From Sinonovacula constricta (lineage: Eukaryota > Mollusca > Bivalvia > Cardiida > Solecurtidae), in assembly GCA_007844125.1 (NCBI GenBank), contig CM017568.1, positions 2,824,547-2,888,546 on the forward strand: 64,000 nt of DNA, in the 5' to 3' direction. This document shows positions 60,027 through 64,000 of this stretch, in pieces. Positions within the stretch are counted from its first letter, which is position 1. Each line of letters begins with the position of its first letter. The notes under the pieces were generated by a model. That model had not been told where the DNA came from. It saw only the letters and a program-made list of their open reading frames with translations, and searched no databases. A program made the position numbers and the translations under genes.

Positions 60027-61411
60027 CTTGAAGCATCTTTAGGGAGAGGTTTGTTTTATAAAAACTGGACCACTGGTGTTTCCTGCATGTAAATTGTTAA
60101 TTGTGTTACACATGTCTTGTGGCAACTTTTTGTCAGTTTGATAAATTAACCCATTTTTTACAAAAATCAAGGAAATTTATTAAGGTCAAAACCATTTTAC
60201 AGTAATATAAATATCTATACAAACAAACTTGATAGCACAACATGTAATCATTATAGTCTCATAAAGAATCAATTGTAAAATGTAAAAAACAAATATCTAG
60301 ATTTAATCTTGAGCTCAGTCAAAGCTTTAAACCTGTTATTTTGGTACACTGTATAACGACAAAATAGGTTTGAAATGTGTCAAAACAGAAGAATAAACAC
60401 ACTACAAAGAATGTTCTTCATGATAAGATTAAATGACTGAAATATGATCTGGGCAACTTCATGCCATATAACAGTATACCTCTATCAGAGATCTAACCAT
60501 GCTGTTGTACATATCTGCAGACTGCTCCTATCTCACATCAATATCACAGGTAGATATCTTACTCTAAACACTGTTGAAAGGAAGGCAGAAATATACTTAA
60601 GTAAAAAGTTAAGATCCAGATCAGCTGCTAGATCAGGATCTAATTTATTTATTGCTAGCAAGAGATGGCTGATCTGGTTTTACTTTTTTTTTGCTGCGTA
60701 TATTGAAGACCTTTTAGTTTCCCCAGCATGCAGTTATTTTGTTGCATAAAGCAAGTATTACCAGAATTTATTACATGGTGATTGATGTTGCGTGACGCCA
60801 ATAGAATAACATGTTTTCATTGAGAGATTAATGCAGCAGGCAATAACAGAAATTAGTAGCTGTTTGTTGAGACCTTCCTCAAAGAATGGAGTATACTGCA
60901 GTTGACAGTGTAGCTTGCAATCACAAAAATGACAACAATGTAGCAAGCAATAAAAGGATTGCTCAGCTGTTTGGCAAGATCATGTGCCACAAAAGAAACA
61001 AAGAATGCCAAGGTTACCAATGCAGTTTACAATTACAAAATGATGGAGGAGGCAACAAGGAAGGAAGAAAAGTGGCAGGTTGTTTGGTAGTAAGGATTAC
61101 TTGCCCTTTGCTTTACTATGCTACACTATTCTCTGTATTGATGTATAGAATCTGGCTCTCTTGCTTTAAGTGCATGCTGTCTGTGGTGATGTTATAAATT
61201 ATAAGTGCATGCTATCTGTGGTGATGTCATACATTTATGATCTTTCTTATTTATGAATATAGTATTTTTTGGGTGGAGCATAAAGAACTAGATTGACCAG
61301 GGTAGAGCTGACAGATCAACAGATTAGTGCTTTGTTTGGCTTTGTCTGGCATTGTCTCTTTTTTTCCATACTGCAATCATTGTCTAAGTTTAGCACATTA
61401 TCTGTCCAATA
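60027..61411. other. non-coding stretch
   Basis: AT-rich. Contains a foldback-arm fragment at 60605-60665 and two short frames (60444-60749, 60886-61197) without recognisable domains. Confidence 0.35.
60605..60665. repeat. foldback element fragment
   Basis: Arms aagatccagatcagctgcta and gatcaggatctaatttattt resemble the foldback family. Confidence 0.45.
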
Positions 61412-61545
61412 TAGTTTGTTTTGGTTGGTTTTGATATTCTGACACAATGATAGTCTTTGTGGCAATGGCCAGCGCTAAGTGGTGAAGGAAGTTCTCAGAC
61501 AAAGTCCTTGGTAGAACCACTATCTCACTTCTTGTCAGACTAATG
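61412..61545 (-). mobile_element. SINE-A tail fragment, minus orientation
   Basis: tttgatattctgacacaatg, tttgtggcaatggccagcgc, ggtgaaggaagttctcagac, ttggtagaaccacta; truncated before the B box. Confidence 0.7.
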
Positions 61546-62427
61546 GCCCTCCAGTATTTTGTTGATCCACTCACCATCAGTGGTTCTTTTTTCATCATTT
61601 TCTAACATCTGTATCTATTGAATTGAAAAAAATAGTTTGATTATTCCTGTAATTGGTAGAAAATAATACAAATTTCAATTTTTAATATGTTCACTTATAA
61701 CTAAAGCCTGTTATTGGTCACACATTTGAAACTTTTTATAGGCATTTAATTGCGTGTTATCAGCCCCCAAATCCCTAACAATTCCAATGGGTCCAACCTA
61801 TCAACCACCCCACCTTCACAGCTGCCAGAGCATAGTGAAGCTAAAGTCCAAGTCAAGAAGGGTTTACTTTGTTCATTATAAGTGAAAAGAAACTTACATA
61901 AAAGTCCATGTTCTAGGATTTAGAACCATATCATAGACCTATGTTACAAATTACCAGATTAGTCCAGTGACCGTTAAAATCAATCTGTTAACCCTTCTTA
62001 CAATTCTGTGTATAAATAGCCTGTTAAAAATCTCAGTCTTTTTCTTTCATTTGCATTCAAAGGTGCCTAGACAGCTGCTCTAAGTACAGATCCTGATCAA
62101 AGAGCTCCCTGAGGGATCTGGCTGATCCTGGGCTTGTATTCATGAAGATTCTAATTATTTTTTCTGACTTAGACTTTGAAATTTAATAAATTTTGAAATA
62201 TGTTTTAGATATTAGAAGTTTTCTTAAACTATATTCATTAAACCATAAAATCTACTAAATTTCTTTTGATTTTTCCAAATTTAAGGAAATTTCTTAGTTT
62301 AAGTAATAAAAATATAAATAAGATTTTGTATGAATACAACCCCAGATACACATTTCCTTAGGCCTAAATGATCCCTCTAAGCAAGTTTAGAGCTTATCTT
62401 AAGGATTCTCCATTATCAAGAGAACAA
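61546..62427. other. non-coding stretch
   Basis: AT-rich. Foldback-like arms (agatcctgatcaaagagctc, gggatctggctgatcc) lie at 62083-62130. Nothing else recognised. Confidence 0.4.
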
Positions 62428-64000
62428 ACATACTGATGTGTCACACTGATGGTTCCTGACAGTGTGTATACAGACTATAGACAGATGTACTGATGTGTCA
62501 GACAGATGATTCCTGACAGTGTGTATACAGACTATAGACAGATGTACTGATGTGTCAGACAGATGATTCCTGACAGTGTGTATACAGACTATAGACAGAT
62601 GTACTGATGTGTCAGACAGATGATTCCTGACAGTGTGTATACAGACTATAGACAGATGTACTGATGTGTCAGACAGATGATTCCTGACAGTGTGTATACA
62701 GACTATAGACAGATGTACTGATGTGTCAGACAGATGATTCCTGACAGTGTGTATACAGACTATAGACAGATGTACTGATGTGTCAGACAGATGATTCCTG
62801 ACAGTGTGTATACAGACTATAGACAGACATACTGATGTGTCACACAGATGGTTCCTGATAGTGTGTATACAGACTATAAACAGATGTACTGATGTGTCAC
62901 ACAGATGGTTCCTGACAGTGTGTATACAGACTATAGACAGACATACTGATGTGTCACACAGATGGTTCCTGACAGTGTGTATACAGACTATAGACAGATG
63001 TACTGATGTGTCACACAGATGGTTCCTGACAGTGTGTATACAGACTATAGACATACTGATGTGTCACACATATGGTTCCTGACAGTGTGTATACAGACTA
63101 TAGACAGATGTACTGATGTGTCACACAGATGGTTCCTGACAGTGTGTATACAGACTATAAACAGATGTACTGATGTGTCACACAGATGATTCCTGATAGT
63201 GTGTATACAGACTATAGACAGATGTACTGATGTGTCACACAGATGGTTCCTGACAGTGTGTATACAGACTATAGACAGATGTACTGATGTGTCACACAGA
63301 TGGTTCCTGTCAGTGTGTATACAGACTATAGACAGATGTACTGATGTGTCACACAGATGGTTCCTGACAGTGTGTATACAGACTATAGACAGATGTACTG
63401 ATGTGTCAGACAGATGATTCCTGACAGTGTGTATACAGACTATAGACATACTGATGTGTCACACAGATGGTTCCTGACAGTGTGTATACAGACTATAAAC
63501 AGATGTACTGATGTGTCACACAGATGATTCCTGATAGTGTGTATACAGACTATAGACAGATGTACTGATGTGTCACACAGATGGTTCCTGACAGTGTGTA
63601 TACAGACTATAGACAGATGTACTGATGTGTCACACAGATGGTTCCTGACAGTGTGTATACAGACTATAGACAGATGTACTGATGTGTCACACAGATGGTT
63701 CCTGACAGTGTGTATACAGACTATAGACATACTGATGTGTCACACTGATGATTCCTGACAGTGTGTATACAGACTATAGACAGATGTACTGATGTGTCAC
63801 ACAGATGGTTCCTGACAGTGTGTATACAGACTATAGACAGACATACTTATATGTCACACAGATGATTCCTGACAGTGTGTATACAGACTATAGACATACT
63901 GATGTGTCACACTGATGATTCCTGACAGTGTGTATACAGACTATAGACAGGTGTACTGATGTGTCACACAGATGGTTCCTGACAGTGTGTATACAGACTA
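62428..64000. repeat. 57-bp minisatellite, about 28 units, continuing past the window
   Basis: The unit gacagtgtgtatacagacta, tagacagatgtactgatgtg, tcacacagatggttcct has a 57-base period; a 53-base form lacks four bases in cagatgta. Units 2-7 carry tcagacagatgattcc, later ones tcacacagatggttcc. Between about 63050 and 63730 the variant order repeats with a 338-base period (five 57s plus one 53). Open frames exist on both strands because 57 is a multiple of three; they break wherever a 53-base unit occurs. Confidence 0.95.

Larger units (their letters stand above)
50738..64000 (+). other. second intron, running off the window
   Basis: Starts with donor gtatgt at 50738. In the remaining 13.3 kb I found no phase-1 acceptor followed by a convincing coding exon, so the intron probably extends past the end. 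It is possible that a small exon was missed. Confidence 0.4.

Noticed and set aside
60444..61197. Two plus-strand frames of about 100 residues as genes
   Set aside because: No recognisable domain; the first overlaps a foldback-like repeat, and composition is not distinct from the surroundings.
62416..63758. Repeat proteins on both strands of the terminal array
   Set aside because: Same artefact of a 57-base unit; frames break at each 53-base unit.

Overview
The window looks like animal (eukaryotic) nuclear DNA. It is AT-rich, has almost no long non-repetitive open frames, and is packed with tRNA-derived SINEs, small inverted-repeat elements and tandem arrays. The few plausible coding pieces are short exons with GT/AG borders. 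The repeat style suggests a mollusc, perhaps a bivalve; that is an inference from the repeats and not a proof.

Gene content is one incompletely visible plus-strand gene. A coding first exon (21531-21696) has an in-frame stop just before its ATG, a good Kozak context and a strong donor. It is joined in phase 1 to a 120-base internal exon (50618-50737). The 28.9 kb intron between them contains a second candidate first exon (37312-37378). This also ends in phase 1 and has a TATA box about 120 bases upstream, so the gene may have two promoters giving two N-termini. After 50737 the gene continues into an intron that runs off the window. I do not recognise the protein; its second exon ends in an acidic Ser/Asp-rich tail.

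The rest is repeats. (1) SINE-A is a tRNA-derived family with more than 20 copies in both orientations, one bounded by an 11-base target duplication. (2) SINE-B is a second tRNA-derived family with six copies, one bounded by a perfect 10-base duplication. (3) A TTAA-targeting MITE family has four copies, one inserted inside a SINE-A. (4) There is one Tigger/pogo-like element with 25-base terminal repeats at a TA target. (5) There are short foldback elements and (6) a decayed non-LTR reverse-transcriptase tail.

Tandem arrays fill roughly 30 percent of the window: 54 bp x 42 (4.5-6.8 kb), 43 bp x ~26 (16.7-17.8 kb), 36 bp x ~276 (24.0-34.0 kb), 17/19 bp (39.0-40.0 kb), tetranucleotides (41.0-41.9 kb), ~61 bp x ~46 (42.1-45.0 kb), 57 bp x 3 (45.8 kb), 52 bp x 5 (46.1 kb), 73 bp x 4 (54.9 kb), a cacatacaat-type array (55.4-55.9 kb) and 57 bp x ~28 running off the end (62.4-64.0 kb).

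The most interesting signal is how these arrays arose. Three of them are amplifications of three different segments (head, middle, tail) of the same SINE-A family, each with SINE flanks still in place. At least two more appear to be seeded by other mobile elements. In addition, the giant 36-bp intronic array contains a ~4.0 kb head-to-tail block duplication that is nearly identical, with a cluster of indels that may mark an assembly problem.
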